NCBI GenBank assembly: GCA_947589615.1
Contig: CANQBU010000001.1
Coordinates: 1-34,866, forward strand
Length of the DNA stretch: 34,866 nt
Direction of reading: 5' to 3'
Source: an uncultured Clostridia bacterium
GTDB lineage: Bacteria > Bacillota > Clostridia > Christensenellales > UBA1242
Below the pieces are notes generated by a model, which saw only the letters and a program-made list of their open reading frames with translations, searched no databases and was not told where the DNA came from. The stretch's first letter is position 1. Each line of letters starts with the position of its first letter. This document shows, piece after piece, positions 17,167 to 25,194 of this stretch. A program made the position numbers and the translations under genes.

Positions 17167-18354
17167 ATATAATATGTCTTCATCCTCAAAAGATTCATGT
17201 TTTTTTGTCTTTGATGAACTTTTTTGCAAAGCATGATATGCCGTGCTTTGTAATGTGTCCGCTTGCCCAATAGACAACTGCTCTTTCATAATTGAGAAAA
17301 TTTTTTGAAGATTTTCGCTAGGAGTGAATTCCATAAAATCAAAGGTCTTTTCTTGGTCTTCGCTTGTCAGTTCGCTATATAAAACTTGCATTGGATTTTG
17401 CTCAAAAGAGTCAATTGATTTTGCCCATGCGTAATAGGTCTTGCCAACACCGTCAGAGTTGTAGACGGGGATAAAGTAATATCTATCACCATTTCCCCAA
17501 TACCCTTTATAGGCGGCACCAACAAATGCGGCATCTTCAAATAAGCCTTTTATTTGTTTTGCATCGTCATTCATTTTCGAACAAGTGTCGATGGCACATT
17601 CGAAGTTTAAATAATTAATAAAGTCAATAAAGAAATCTTTTGTAAATTCGGCATTACTTATGAAATCAACTCCCGTCAAGTAATTTAAACAATATGTGTC
17701 ATGTTCATCACTAAATAATATTGAAAGATAATATTTGTCATATTCATTGTTTTTGTCGTTAAGGTTATATGGCAAAAGGGATATTGAAAGCACATTTTTT
17801 ATATTCCCAATTTCGCTTGAGCAGCGCGATTGTGCATCGTTAAAGATAAGTTCTCCAATTGTTTTTGTAAGCACATTTTTTTCACTTTCATCCATTGTAT
17901 CAATTACAATTTGCCCGTCATCGCCAAATTCTATGTCATTGTCGTTTGCGTCGAAGATGTTGTCCGAAGTGTAAGGGTCTTTTGTGGTTGGAGTATTATT
18001 ATACTTAGCGGCGTTTATAGTGTTGTAGGCGAATAGTCCAACTAGCGTAGCAAGCACGGCGAAAGAAGCAATTTTGAGACCTCTACTTAACTTGGGGTGC
18101 TTTTTATTTTTCGAATGGGAGCGCGCTTTGCTTGACAAAGGTGTTTTAAGCATTGCCTTCATTTTTTTTGCGTGATTTTTTGGGTTTGGCAAAAACTCCC
18201 TCTTTTCTTCGTCTTTTGAAGAGGTTTTGTTTTTCTTGATTGCTTGTGTTTTTTCGGTTTTTGGTGAAGCAAGCTTTTGCTCTTCGATTTTCAAATCTAT
18301 TTGCGAGTCACCTGGTAAAACCTTATTGATAACATTTTCTTGGTTATTTCCCAT
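17164..18354 (-). CDS. Single-pass membrane protein with basic cytoplasmic N-terminus, unknown function
   Basis: About 396 residues from ATG 18354. Residues 1-92 are hydrophilic and very Lys/Ser rich (KNKTSSKDEEKRE, SSKARSHSKNKKH). A membrane helix spans about 93-113 (IASFAVLATLVGLFAYNTI), and the remaining 280 residues form an acidic domain that should lie outside the membrane. I recognise no family. There is no ribosome site before either candidate start. The promoter at 18362-18389 puts the transcript start next to the ATG of MGNNQEN, so a leaderless mRNA is likely and a TTG start at 18372 is excluded because it lies upstream of the -10. It is transcribed divergently from the DUF262 pair; a functional link is not shown. 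Confidence 0.75.
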   Translation of the reverse strand: MGNNQENVINKVLPGDSQIDLKIEEQKLASPKTEKTQAIKKNKTSSKDEEKREFLPNPKNHAKKMKAMLKTPLSSKARSHSKNKKHPKLSRGLKIASFAVLATLVGLFAYNTINAAKYNNTPTTKDPYTSDNIFDANDNDIEFGDDGQIVIDTMDESEKNVLTKTIGELIFNDAQSRCSSEIGNIKNVLSISLLPYNLNDKNNEYDKYYLSILFSDEHDTYCLNYLTGVDFISNAEFTKDFFIDFINYLNFECAIDTCSKMNDDAKQIKGLFEDAAFVGAAYKGYWGNGDRYYFIPVYNSDGVGKTYYAWAKSIDSFEQNPMQVLYSELTSEDQEKTFDFMEFTPSENLQKIFSIMKEQLSIGQADTLQSTAYHALQKSSSKTKKHESFEDEDILY

Positions 18355-18361
18355 ACATATT

Positions 18362-18389
18362 ATTTTAATCAAAATTGAAAATTTGTCAA
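18362..18389 (-). promoter_or_regulatory. Promoter giving a probable leaderless transcript
   Basis: Minus strand TTGACA (18384-18389), 16-base spacer, TAAAAT (18362-18367). Seven bases separate the -10 from the ATG of the membrane protein gene, the distance expected for transcription to start at the ATG itself. Confidence 0.6.
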
Positions 18390-18492
18390 GGGGGTTTGTT
18401 CTATTTTATGTAAAAAATATAATAATAAAAATTAAGATATAATTAATTAAATTAAATATTTATTTAGAGATTGCAAATTTGGTAGTTTTTCC

Positions 18493-18521
18493 TTGACAAA
18501 AAATAGTGAAAAATGTTAAAA
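18493..18521 (+). promoter_or_regulatory. Promoter for the DUF262 gene pair
   Basis: TTGACA at 18493-18498, 17-base spacer, TTAAAA at 18516-18521. The -35 is consensus, the -10 weak. The AAAGGAG ribosome site at 18537-18543 lies six bases before ATG 18550. Confidence 0.5.
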
Positions 18522-18549
18522 ATAAAAATATGATTTAAAGGAGAGATTA

Positions 18550-20586
18550 ATGAGTCAACTTGCATTGAAAAGTATTAATGAATTATTGGGAAAGAATTAT
18601 TTTATTCCCAGTTATCAAAGAGGTTATAGGTGGGAAAAACGTCAAGTTGTCGATTTGCTTGATGACTTGTATTCTTTCATAGGCGACAAAAATAAAGGAG
18701 AAAATTCCTTTTATTGCCTTCAACCAATAGTGGTCAAGGAATGTGATAAGGAAATAGCAAGAGAAACAATAAATTTAAGCAATCTAACTGATGATTGCAT
18801 AGGACCCTGGTTTGAGGTGATAGATGGTCAGCAGCGTCTTACCACATTATATTTGCTTTTTAAATATTTGATGGAAAGTAATGAATTTTGTGATATGGTA
18901 AGAGAGTATGGTGACCTTTATAAAATATTTTACCAGACGCAACATGGCTACAATGAATGTATAGAGAAGCCTCAAATTCCTCGAAGCGAAACTCCCAATG
19001 ATTTTTATATTACAAGGGCGTATGAGGCGATAAAAAATTGGTTTGAATCTTTCAGCGAAAGTAAACAAAAAGAGCATGTTAAATCCTTGTTTAAGACCTT
19101 TTTGTTAAACAATAGCGAATCGTCATCAATTATAAAATGCGGCTATGCACAGGTTATTTGGTATGAAGTGGATAAAGATGTAGACCCGATAAAAACTTTC
19201 ACTCGCCTAAACATAGGGAAAATTCCTCTAAGGAATGCTGAACTTATTAAGGCGTTGTTTTTGCAGAAAAGGGGTAAATCAGTTTCTTCTGATGTTCAAC
19301 AGATAAACATTGCAAAGGAATGGGACCAAATTGAAGCAAGTTTGCAAGAACCTCGATTTTGGGCATTTTTGAACAAGGATTTAAGGGAAATTCCAAATCA
19401 CATTGAGTTTATCTTTGATGTTATATTTGCAGTTGAGGGAAACAAGATAAAGGACGGGCTTAAAGATATAGAATATAAAAAGCTTAGAGAACAAAATCTC
19501 GGCTTAAGCGATAAAAAACTGATGCAAGAAGCAGAAAATTTGGCGGAGGGCAAGTTCAATGATATGTTTGGGACAGACGAGTTTGCATCTTTCAGATTTT
19601 TCAGCACAAAGTTTAAAAATCCAACGCGTCAAGATATTGAAAGCGAATGGAATATGGTGCGTGAATATTATGAGACCTTTTCGGAGTGGCAAAATAATCC
19701 GCTTTGGTATCACTATATTGGCTTTTTAATTTATTGCGATGAGCCAATTATAGATATCTTTAATCTTTACAAGGGCAAAACAAAAAATGAGTTTAAACAA
19801 AGTTTAATAAACAGAATAAAGGAGCGACTGGCGGTTTGGGTTAAAAGCTTAAATGACGGCTTATATGAACTTACAAATGAAAAAGGCGAGCCAGTAATTT
19901 ATAGTAATAAAAATAGAAAAAAATTAAGACAAATTTTGGTGTTATACAATATTGAATACATAATTCAAAAGAATGCACAATTAAAAAAGAGTTATGTTAT
20001 TTTCCCTTTCGACCTATTTAAGGAGCAGCAGTGGGATATAGAGCATGTTGACTCTTTTACAACAAACCCTCTTACTGATAAATGTCAACAAAAGGAATGG
20101 GTGGCTACAAGTTTAAATGGTCTTAAAGACTTTGGGATAAATTATACCGAGACAACGAGAATTTTAAAAGAAGAGAAGGAAAAACTTGAAAGCTTTTTGT
20201 CTGAGGATAATTCCTCAGTAAAAATTGAAGATGTAATGTGGATCTTGTCCAAATTGGCAGATGAATATCTGCCTACCGAAGAGGTCGAAAAGGATATCAA
20301 AAATTCAATCGGCAATCTTACACTACTTAATTCAAGTATAAACAGAAGTTACGGGAATGACATTTTCCCTTTAAAGAAAAGAACTATCACCCAAAAAGAT
20401 GCCGATGGAGAATTCATTCCTATTTGCACTAAAAATGTGTTTTTGAAAAATTTTATCGATGTTAACAATTCTCCAATTTCGTGGAGCGAACGGGATATGA
20501 AATGTTATCAGAAAAATATTATAGAGGTTATCTATAAGTTCTTAAAAAAGGATGGAGAAGGGGGAAATAATGGCAGAGAAATTTAG
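18550..20586 (+). CDS. DUF262 + DUF1524 (HNH) protein, GmrSD-like nuclease
   Basis: A 678-residue cytoplasmic protein with the two-part layout of GmrSD-type enzymes. The N-terminal DUF262 (ParB/sulfiredoxin-like NTPase) is shown by IPSYQRGYRWEKRQVVDLL (residues 19-37) and VIDGQQRLTTLYLLF (90-104). The C-terminal DUF1524 HNH nuclease is shown by WDIEHVDS (IEH at 497-499), then IGNLTLLNSSINRSYGNDIF (587-606) and PLKKR. In known members the DUF262 part hydrolyses NTPs and controls cutting of modified phage DNA by the HNH part. Catalytic residues look intact. The next gene starts inside the last codons of this one, so the two are translated together. Likely an anti-phage restriction factor; the DNA modification recognised is unknown. 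Confidence 0.88.
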   Translation: MSQLALKSINELLGKNYFIPSYQRGYRWEKRQVVDLLDDLYSFIGDKNKGENSFYCLQPIVVKECDKEIARETINLSNLTDDCIGPWFEVIDGQQRLTTLYLLFKYLMESNEFCDMVREYGDLYKIFYQTQHGYNECIEKPQIPRSETPNDFYITRAYEAIKNWFESFSESKQKEHVKSLFKTFLLNNSESSSIIKCGYAQVIWYEVDKDVDPIKTFTRLNIGKIPLRNAELIKALFLQKRGKSVSSDVQQINIAKEWDQIEASLQEPRFWAFLNKDLREIPNHIEFIFDVIFAVEGNKIKDGLKDIEYKKLREQNLGLSDKKLMQEAENLAEGKFNDMFGTDEFASFRFFSTKFKNPTRQDIESEWNMVREYYETFSEWQNNPLWYHYIGFLIYCDEPIIDIFNLYKGKTKNEFKQSLINRIKERLAVWVKSLNDGLYELTNEKGEPVIYSNKNRKKLRQILVLYNIEYIIQKNAQLKKSYVIFPFDLFKEQQWDIEHVDSFTTNPLTDKCQQKEWVATSLNGLKDFGINYTETTRILKEEKEKLESFLSEDNSSVKIEDVMWILSKLADEYLPTEEVEKDIKNSIGNLTLLNSSINRSYGNDIFPLKKRTITQKDADGEFIPICTKNVFLKNFIDVNNSPISWSERDMKCYQKNIIEVIYKFLKKDGEGGNNGREI

Positions 20587-22900
20587 TTTTAAGGATTTGC
20601 TTACACGGCCTATTCAATTGGTCGGCGGGGGAAGCGTAAAAATCGATAAAATCTCAATACCACTTTTGCAACGGGATTATGCTCAAGGCAGAATGTTCTT
20701 TAATGAAAAAACGGGAGAATACAAGTTTAATCTTGCCGGCGAGAAATTTATTGAAGAAATTTTTTCCACTCTTTTATCTTCCGATGACAAGGGGCTTGAA
20801 CTTGACTTTATTTATGGTTCAATTGATGAGGAAAGACCTGAGAAAGATGATGAAAATAAGGGGAATACAAATATTTTAAGCCCCCTTGATGGTCAGCAGC
20901 GCTTGACTACTCTTTTCCTCTTGTATTGGTTTATTGGCGGGGCAGAATTAGATGAAGAAGGCAAGTCAGATTTGTTGACCTCGCTTGAAAAATTTACATA
21001 TTTAACACGGACAAGCTCCAATGTCTTTTGTGCAAGCCTTGTGGAAGAATTGAAGCATTCAAACATTGATTTTAAAGGTGCAGAAGACATCAGTTTGCAA
21101 ATTAAAAACCTCTCATGGTTTCATGATGTATATACTTTAGATCCTACTATTGTGTCAATGCTTAATATGCTAAATAAAATACAGTCGCTGTACAGGGAAA
21201 GAGAATGCCAAAATGTATTTGGCAATTTGGAGAGAATGAAATTTTACATTCTGCCCCTAAAAAATTTTGAACTTACTGAAGAGCTTTATGTAAAAATGAA
21301 TGCTCGCGGCAAGCAATTGACGGATTTTGAAAATTTTAAAGCCGATTTACAAAAGTGGCTGCAATCACTAAACCTTCCAGAGAAGGAGTATCGAAAAAAT
21401 ACCACATTGCCTTATGACATGTATTTTATAAACAAAATGGATAATGAATGGCTACAGTGTCTATGGAAGGCAGGGAATGGAAGCGAAAATAGAAATTTCG
21501 ATTCTCTATTTTTAAAATTCTTCTATGATTATCTTTTAAATTATCATATTTTAGATTATAAAGATAATTATCAAAAACTGGACAAACAAAGTGACTATAA
21601 TGCTTTAAATGAAACTCGATATTTGGGCTTTTCAATCTTTGAAAAATTTTTAAAAAAAGGCTCGATGCTTGATAAGATTGAAATTGTGCTAGACAATATT
21701 TCCCAGCACTATGAAGATATTCTTAAGGCTTGCCAACCGGTGTGGAGCAGTGGAAAAATTCTATTTAATATATTTTCGCAAGATATGCAGTTAAAGGACA
21801 GGACAATATTTTGCGCTTTGGTTTTATATTTGACAAAGTATGGGTATGACGAAAAGGGCTTAAAAAAATGGATGCGTGTCGTATGGAATATTGCTGAAAA
21901 TGCCAACATCGATAGCGTTGCTGTAGTTGTCGGCGTAAACAAATTATTTGCAGAACTTGTGGAATATGCGGGCGATATTTATGCAAATCTTGCCGACGAA
22001 ACAAATATAATAACTTCAACTCAGGCAGAAGAGTTTGTTGCTGAAGAAAGATTAAAAGCCGGGCTTATAATGACTGACCCCGCTTGGGAGGAAAGTCTTA
22101 TCATCGCTGAAGGAAATTCCTTTTTTAGAGGCAATATAAGTTTTCTTTTGCCAGAAGAGGTAGAGGCGAAAGATATTGACAGGGGAGAATTTGAACACCG
22201 CTATGAAATGGCAAAAATATTCTTTGATGAAAAGGGTATCTGTGATGCTTATAGCAAGAATGGTCATCTTTTCCTCAGAGCGCTATTAAGCAGATATGAC
22301 GATTTGGGCAAAATAAAATATCATATCGCGGATAAAGATGAAAGAGAGCATTCTTTAAAACACATGCTTTCATCGGACAAAGTGGTGCGCAGGGCAATTT
22401 ACGAATGGTTTTCACTTGAGGACGAAGATAAAATTCATTCTAAACTTGTCGAAGAAGTGGCAAAGGCTTCTCCTATCAAAGATGTCTTTGACCGAAAACT
22501 CCACGAAGAACTTTACAAGTCAACAAATCTAATAAACTGGATGCAGGAGACTGGGGCAATAAGATATAAAGACGATTGCATTTCAAAGCCAAACAGCCCT
22601 ATTTATCAAATTTATGTTAGGGGTTACAGAAACGAGATAATTAAACGCTTAATTGAAGAGGGTTGGAAATGTAACAATCAGTGCAGCATAAATGAAGGGA
22701 AGGATAAAATTCCATACTTTTGGCCAAGCAGAGAAATTAATGTAATAAAAGAGGAAGCCGATAGGCAAATTATTTGCACATTTGATAGGGAAAATATCAG
22801 AATCGGCGAAGGTCAATATAATTATATAGATAATGTTAAAAGCAAAGATGATATCGATGCTTGCATCGAATGGATAAAAGAGCAAGAAAAGAAGTTGTAA
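20570..22900 (+). CDS. DUF262-domain partner protein
   Basis: A 776-residue protein whose first 300 residues are a second, divergent DUF262 domain: IPLLQRDYAQGR (30-41), LDGQQRLTTLFLLYWF (106-121) and YVKMNARGKQLTDFENFKA (about 239-257). The remainder is mostly helical with no HNH motif that I can see, and its last 100 residues (WFS, GYRNEIIKRLIEEGW, YFWPSREINV, IDACIEWIKEQ) resemble nothing I can name. The start at 20570 is chosen because GAAGGGGG lies at the right distance; it overlaps the end of the first DUF262 gene by 17 bases in another frame. The pair probably forms a complex in which this subunit senses or gates and the upstream one cuts (inference). Confidence 0.82.
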   Translation: MAEKFSFKDLLTRPIQLVGGGSVKIDKISIPLLQRDYAQGRMFFNEKTGEYKFNLAGEKFIEEIFSTLLSSDDKGLELDFIYGSIDEERPEKDDENKGNTNILSPLDGQQRLTTLFLLYWFIGGAELDEEGKSDLLTSLEKFTYLTRTSSNVFCASLVEELKHSNIDFKGAEDISLQIKNLSWFHDVYTLDPTIVSMLNMLNKIQSLYRERECQNVFGNLERMKFYILPLKNFELTEELYVKMNARGKQLTDFENFKADLQKWLQSLNLPEKEYRKNTTLPYDMYFINKMDNEWLQCLWKAGNGSENRNFDSLFLKFFYDYLLNYHILDYKDNYQKLDKQSDYNALNETRYLGFSIFEKFLKKGSMLDKIEIVLDNISQHYEDILKACQPVWSSGKILFNIFSQDMQLKDRTIFCALVLYLTKYGYDEKGLKKWMRVVWNIAENANIDSVAVVVGVNKLFAELVEYAGDIYANLADETNIITSTQAEEFVAEERLKAGLIMTDPAWEESLIIAEGNSFFRGNISFLLPEEVEAKDIDRGEFEHRYEMAKIFFDEKGICDAYSKNGHLFLRALLSRYDDLGKIKYHIADKDEREHSLKHMLSSDKVVRRAIYEWFSLEDEDKIHSKLVEEVAKASPIKDVFDRKLHEELYKSTNLINWMQETGAIRYKDDCISKPNSPIYQIYVRGYRNEIIKRLIEEGWKCNNQCSINEGKDKIPYFWPSREINVIKEEADRQIICTFDRENIRIGEGQYNYIDNVKSKDDIDACIEWIKEQEKKL

Positions 22901-22940
22901 TATTTAATTTCTTCTCATTTAAATGATTAATTTTATATGC

Positions 22941-22990
22941 AAAAACAACCATTTCTTTTGCCCATTATAGGCTTTAAAGAAATGGTTATA
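22941..22990. terminator. Terminator between convergent genes
   Basis: A perfect 12-bp stem (AACCATTTCTTT 22947-22958 / AAAGAAATGGTT 22976-22987) with a 17-base loop. The T-run is better on the minus strand, so it mainly serves the hydrolase gene. Confidence 0.65.
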
Positions 22991-23006
22991 TTTTAATGTT
23001 CAAAAA

Positions 23007-23978
23007 TTAATTTTGAATATATAATTTTTCTTGTTTTAAGAGTGGATAAGATTTTAAACTGTCATTATTCAAATCTTCTTTATTCATATCCACTCCTACA
23101 ATTTGAGAGTTGTTGTAGGTGGTGTAATAGTAAATGCATTTGTCGGTGTTGCAGCATGAAGAATAAATGGTATGCTCAAAGCCCTTCTCAACCTTGCAAC
23201 AGCCTTTTTGTTGTTCGACAGAGGTTAAGATGTGGAAAAACTGACTGACGCTTTCCACTTCGCTGCTTCCTTGTAAAGAGTTTAATTTTGTAAATGCCGC
23301 CTTTACAAATCGCGATGCCGAAGACAGGTCTCCGGGCAACCCTATTCCGCCCATGCCTCGACTATATGGCGTAAGATTTAAGTTTTCGCAAAATCTGTTA
23401 ATTGGCTCATTGCGTGAAACATTCATGTAATTGCTAAGATGGATAAGATGATAGTCAAAAGTCGGGTTGTTTGTGAGAATTCCTACGGGGTTATCATAAA
23501 CTTTAAGCCCCTCGCTTAAAGGCTCAACTACGATGCAATCTTTTTTGTCGGCAATAATCCAGTGCAAAGGTGAGTGAGGTAATTCATTTGAAAAATCTTC
23601 ATCACAAATATTTAAGTTTGAAAGGATTTTCCGTGCCTCGCTTACATCTTTACATTTTGCCAAAATGTAAGGGATAAACTCAAATGGTGCGACATTATCT
23701 TTTGAGCGAATTTTCTTTGAATAAAAGGCGTTCTTGGGGAAATTTAATCCCGCGATGCTAAGCCCTTTTTCGTTTGTTGCGTCATAATAAAGAGGGTAGT
23801 CATTTTGCACAAATGCCATGCCAATCATCGCATAGTGCTTGTCACATTTACGCATATGACGAAAATCGAACGGGAAGTTTCGAGGGGTGATTGTCACCGT
23901 CTCATTGTATGAAAACTCATAGTCCAAATTTCGTCCAAAATAAAAATCTTTACTAAAAAAAGTTGCTGCTGTGCACAT
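23007..23978 (-). CDS. Choloylglycine hydrolase family (bile salt hydrolase / penicillin V acylase)
   Basis: A 323-residue Ntn hydrolase. The start MCTA exposes Cys2 as the N-terminal nucleophile after methionine removal. Other family marks are FGRNLDYE (residues 15-21, Arg16 and Asp19), DATNEKGLSIAGLNF, GILTNNPTF, the long loop PYSRGMGGIGLPGDLSSASR and a C-terminal half with the VxQFFHIL element. Length matches the usual 310-340. Bile salt hydrolases and penicillin V acylases cannot be told apart safely by these residues; the former fits a gut bacterium. No signal peptide, so cytoplasmic. A clear AAGGAG site precedes ATG 23978, and an extended -10 lies 20 bases further up. Confidence 0.93.
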   Translation of the reverse strand: MCTAATFFSKDFYFGRNLDYEFSYNETVTITPRNFPFDFRHMRKCDKHYAMIGMAFVQNDYPLYYDATNEKGLSIAGLNFPKNAFYSKKIRSKDNVAPFEFIPYILAKCKDVSEARKILSNLNICDEDFSNELPHSPLHWIIADKKDCIVVEPLSEGLKVYDNPVGILTNNPTFDYHLIHLSNYMNVSRNEPINRFCENLNLTPYSRGMGGIGLPGDLSSASRFVKAAFTKLNSLQGSSEVESVSQFFHILTSVEQQKGCCKVEKGFEHTIYSSCCNTDKCIYYYTTYNNSQIVGVDMNKEDLNNDSLKSYPLLKQEKLYIQN

Positions 23979-23997
23979 AAAAAACTCCTTATATAAA

Positions 23998-24006
23998 ATT
24001 ATAGCA
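23998..24006 (-). promoter_or_regulatory. Extended -10 promoter of the choloylglycine hydrolase gene
   Basis: Minus strand TGCTATAAT, an extended -10 element, 20 bases before the start codon. No good -35 is visible, as expected for an extended -10 promoter. Confidence 0.5.
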
Positions 24007-24079
24007 AATCATTTTCAAAAATGAAAACAAATTGCAAACAAATCTACACTTGAAATTAAAAGTTGTCGGAACAAAGGGT

Positions 24080-24108
24080 TTAACAAAATTTGCAGTTTTA
24101 CATAAAAT
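24080..24108 (+). promoter_or_regulatory. Promoter of the collagen-like gene, possibly SigK-type
   Basis: TTAACA (24080-24085), 17-base spacer, TAAAAT (24103-24108) can be read as a weak vegetative promoter. The same bases fit the SigK pattern AC, 16 bases, CATAnnnT (AC 24083-24084, CATAAAAT 24101-24108), which would suit a spore-surface protein. Confidence 0.45.
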
Positions 24109-24130
24109 GTATTCTGTGAGGAGAAAACAA

Positions 24131-24715
24131 ATGATTTGCAATAACTTTCAAAACAACTGGCAATGTCAAAATCTTTATCCTTCTCCTACAGGTATATGTC
24201 CTCCTCAGACACCTACTGGAATAAGCATTGTAGGACCTACTGGACCTACAGGTGCAACTGGTGCGACAGGTGCTACAGGACCAACTGGTGCTACAGGAGC
24301 AACTGGTGCCACAGGTGCAACAGGGAGTTCTGCTTTAAGTTCGATTGCCTTTTTCACCGCGCCAAGCGTAACAAACGCAGAGCCAACACTTTTGCTTGAA
24401 AACTCATTTCCTATAGGTCAGACAGATATAACATTTGCTGGAGGGAATGGGGTTAATTTGACGACAGGCACATATATCATGAGATTTGGCTCGACTGTGA
24501 CAAGCACAAACGGGACTTTGCCTACCATATCCATTTCGGTTGATAATGTGGTCGAAAGCGGAACGATAAGAACGGGGGTTGGATTTGGCTCTGCAAATCT
24601 GACCGGTGACGCATTAATAACCATAAACACTCCTTCGCTTTTGACATTCAATGTAACGGTCGCTCCCGAACTAACTTACGATGAAAACTTTTTAATAATT
24701 ACAAAATTGGAATAA
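24131..24715 (+). CDS. Collagen-triplet protein, exosporium BclA-like
   Basis: A 194-residue protein in three parts. A Cys-containing N-terminus (MICNNFQNNWQCQN, residues 1-14) leads into ten consecutive G-P/A-T triplets (residues 35-64), followed by a C-terminal beta-rich domain of about 125 residues with the strand pattern of the TNF/C1q-like heads of BclA proteins (TGTYIMRFGSTVTS, ISVDNVV, SLLTFNVTV, FLIITKLE). Such proteins form trimeric hairs on spores or cell surfaces; the threonines are usual glycan sites. GAGGAG stands seven bases before ATG 24131; an upstream in-frame start at 24032 has no ribosome site. A SigK-like promoter and its own terminator make it a single-gene unit. Spore location is inferred from family and promoter. 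Confidence 0.85.
   Translation: MICNNFQNNWQCQNLYPSPTGICPPQTPTGISIVGPTGPTGATGATGATGPTGATGATGATGATGSSALSSIAFFTAPSVTNAEPTLLLENSFPIGQTDITFAGGNGVNLTTGTYIMRFGSTVTSTNGTLPTISISVDNVVESGTIRTGVGFGSANLTGDALITINTPSLLTFNVTVAPELTYDENFLIITKLE
24233..24322 (+). repeat. Ten-copy collagen-like 9-bp repeat
   Basis: Ten in-frame 9-bp units encoding Gly-Pro-Thr or Gly-Ala-Thr, of the type GGTGCAACT. Third bases vary. Such tracts commonly change copy number between strains. Confidence 0.9.
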
Positions 24716-24746
24716 AAGACTTAAGATTTTGACTATAAAATAAAAG

Positions 24747-24778
24747 AAAAGATTGAGGAAAATTCTTCAATCTTTTTT
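24747..24778 (+). terminator. Terminator of the collagen-like gene
   Basis: AAAAGATTGAGGAA pairs with TTCTTCAATCTTTT (one G-T pair) and runs into TTTTTT. It lies 31 bases after the stop codon. Confidence 0.85.
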
Positions 24779-24808
24779 AATGACAAATAATTATCTAAAA
24801 TGACTATG

Positions 24809-24919
24809 CTACAATTTTGATATGATATAATTAAAAGCCTTTTCTAGAATTTTTTGAGAAATATGCTTGCTTAAAAGTGTTTTTCCAGTCGCTAGCAAGC
24901 CGCAAATAATTATATTCAT
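24809..24919 (-). pseudogene. Relic of a P-loop NTPase / nucleotide kinase
   Basis: A 36-codon frame beginning MNIIICGLLATGKTLLSKHI. It has beta-strand 1 and a Walker A loop (G-x4-GKT) as in small nucleotide kinases and related ATPases, then ends after one helix (KILEKAFNYIISKL). A good ribosome site (TTGGAG) stands before the ATG, so the start of the gene is original and the rest has been lost. The Pro or Gly usual before ATGKT is Leu, in line with decay. No promoter is evident. Confidence 0.5.
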
Positions 24920-25132
24920 AGAATCTCCAAAAAACAATAAATTTAAGAATTTTTCATGCAAATTATTTTTTGTTTTTTATCTTAAAAATTTCGCTATTTC
25001 CATAATTCTTTTTTGGGGAATAGTTTATCATTAAAATTTCCAAAAGTCAAGAAGAAGGGGGCGGTCACATGCAGGATTATTCGCTTGAAATTTATATATT
25101 AATAATATTTATAATATTTTAATAAAAATTTC
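24920..25132. other. AT-rich intergenic stretch without a supported gene
   Basis: Together with the relic and the terminator before it, this belongs to a 479-base gap between the collagen-like gene and the SPFH gene. It is very AT-rich, with one G-rich patch near 25055. I see no conserved RNA structure or credible gene in it; the promoter of the next operon starts at 25133. Confidence 0.6.
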
Positions 25133-25163
25133 TTGACAAATTGGGGGCGTAAAATGATATACT
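25133..25163 (+). promoter_or_regulatory. Promoter of the SPFH / ESCRT-like / TIR operon
   Basis: Consensus TTGACA (25133-25138) and extended -10 TGATATACT (hexamer 25158-25163), spacer 19 with a G5 tract. The long spacer hints at a need for an activator or at weak basal expression. It shares 15 of 16 bases (CTTGACA-A/T-ATTGGGGG) with the promoter at 34780. Confidence 0.7.
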
Positions 25164-25194
25164 AAATATGTATGAGATGCTAGGAGGAATATTG

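Noticed and set aside
18352..18372. Alternative TTG start six codons upstream for the bitopic membrane protein
   Set aside because: It would lie upstream of the -10 box at 18362-18367 and has no ribosome site, so it would not be in the transcript.
24032..24130. Longer N-terminus for the collagen-like protein
   Set aside because: It has no ribosome site at its start and crosses the promoter and ribosome site of the shorter form.
24233..24322. Regular 9-bp repeats considered as a CRISPR or satellite array
   Set aside because: They are in-frame collagen triplets inside a gene, with no spacers. No CRISPR-like array was seen anywhere in the window.
25069..25122. A 17-codon frame (MQDYSLEIYILIIFIIF) after a purine-rich AAGAAGGGGG
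   Set aside because: No promoter, spacing to the ATG is loose, and a short hydrophobic peptide is expected by chance in AT-rich DNA. Kept only as a remote possibility of a toxin-type peptide.
25168..25194. Alternative upstream ATG for the SPFH protein
   Set aside because: The strong AGGAGG at 25182-25187 lies after this ATG and points to 25195; the extra residues add nothing recognisable.
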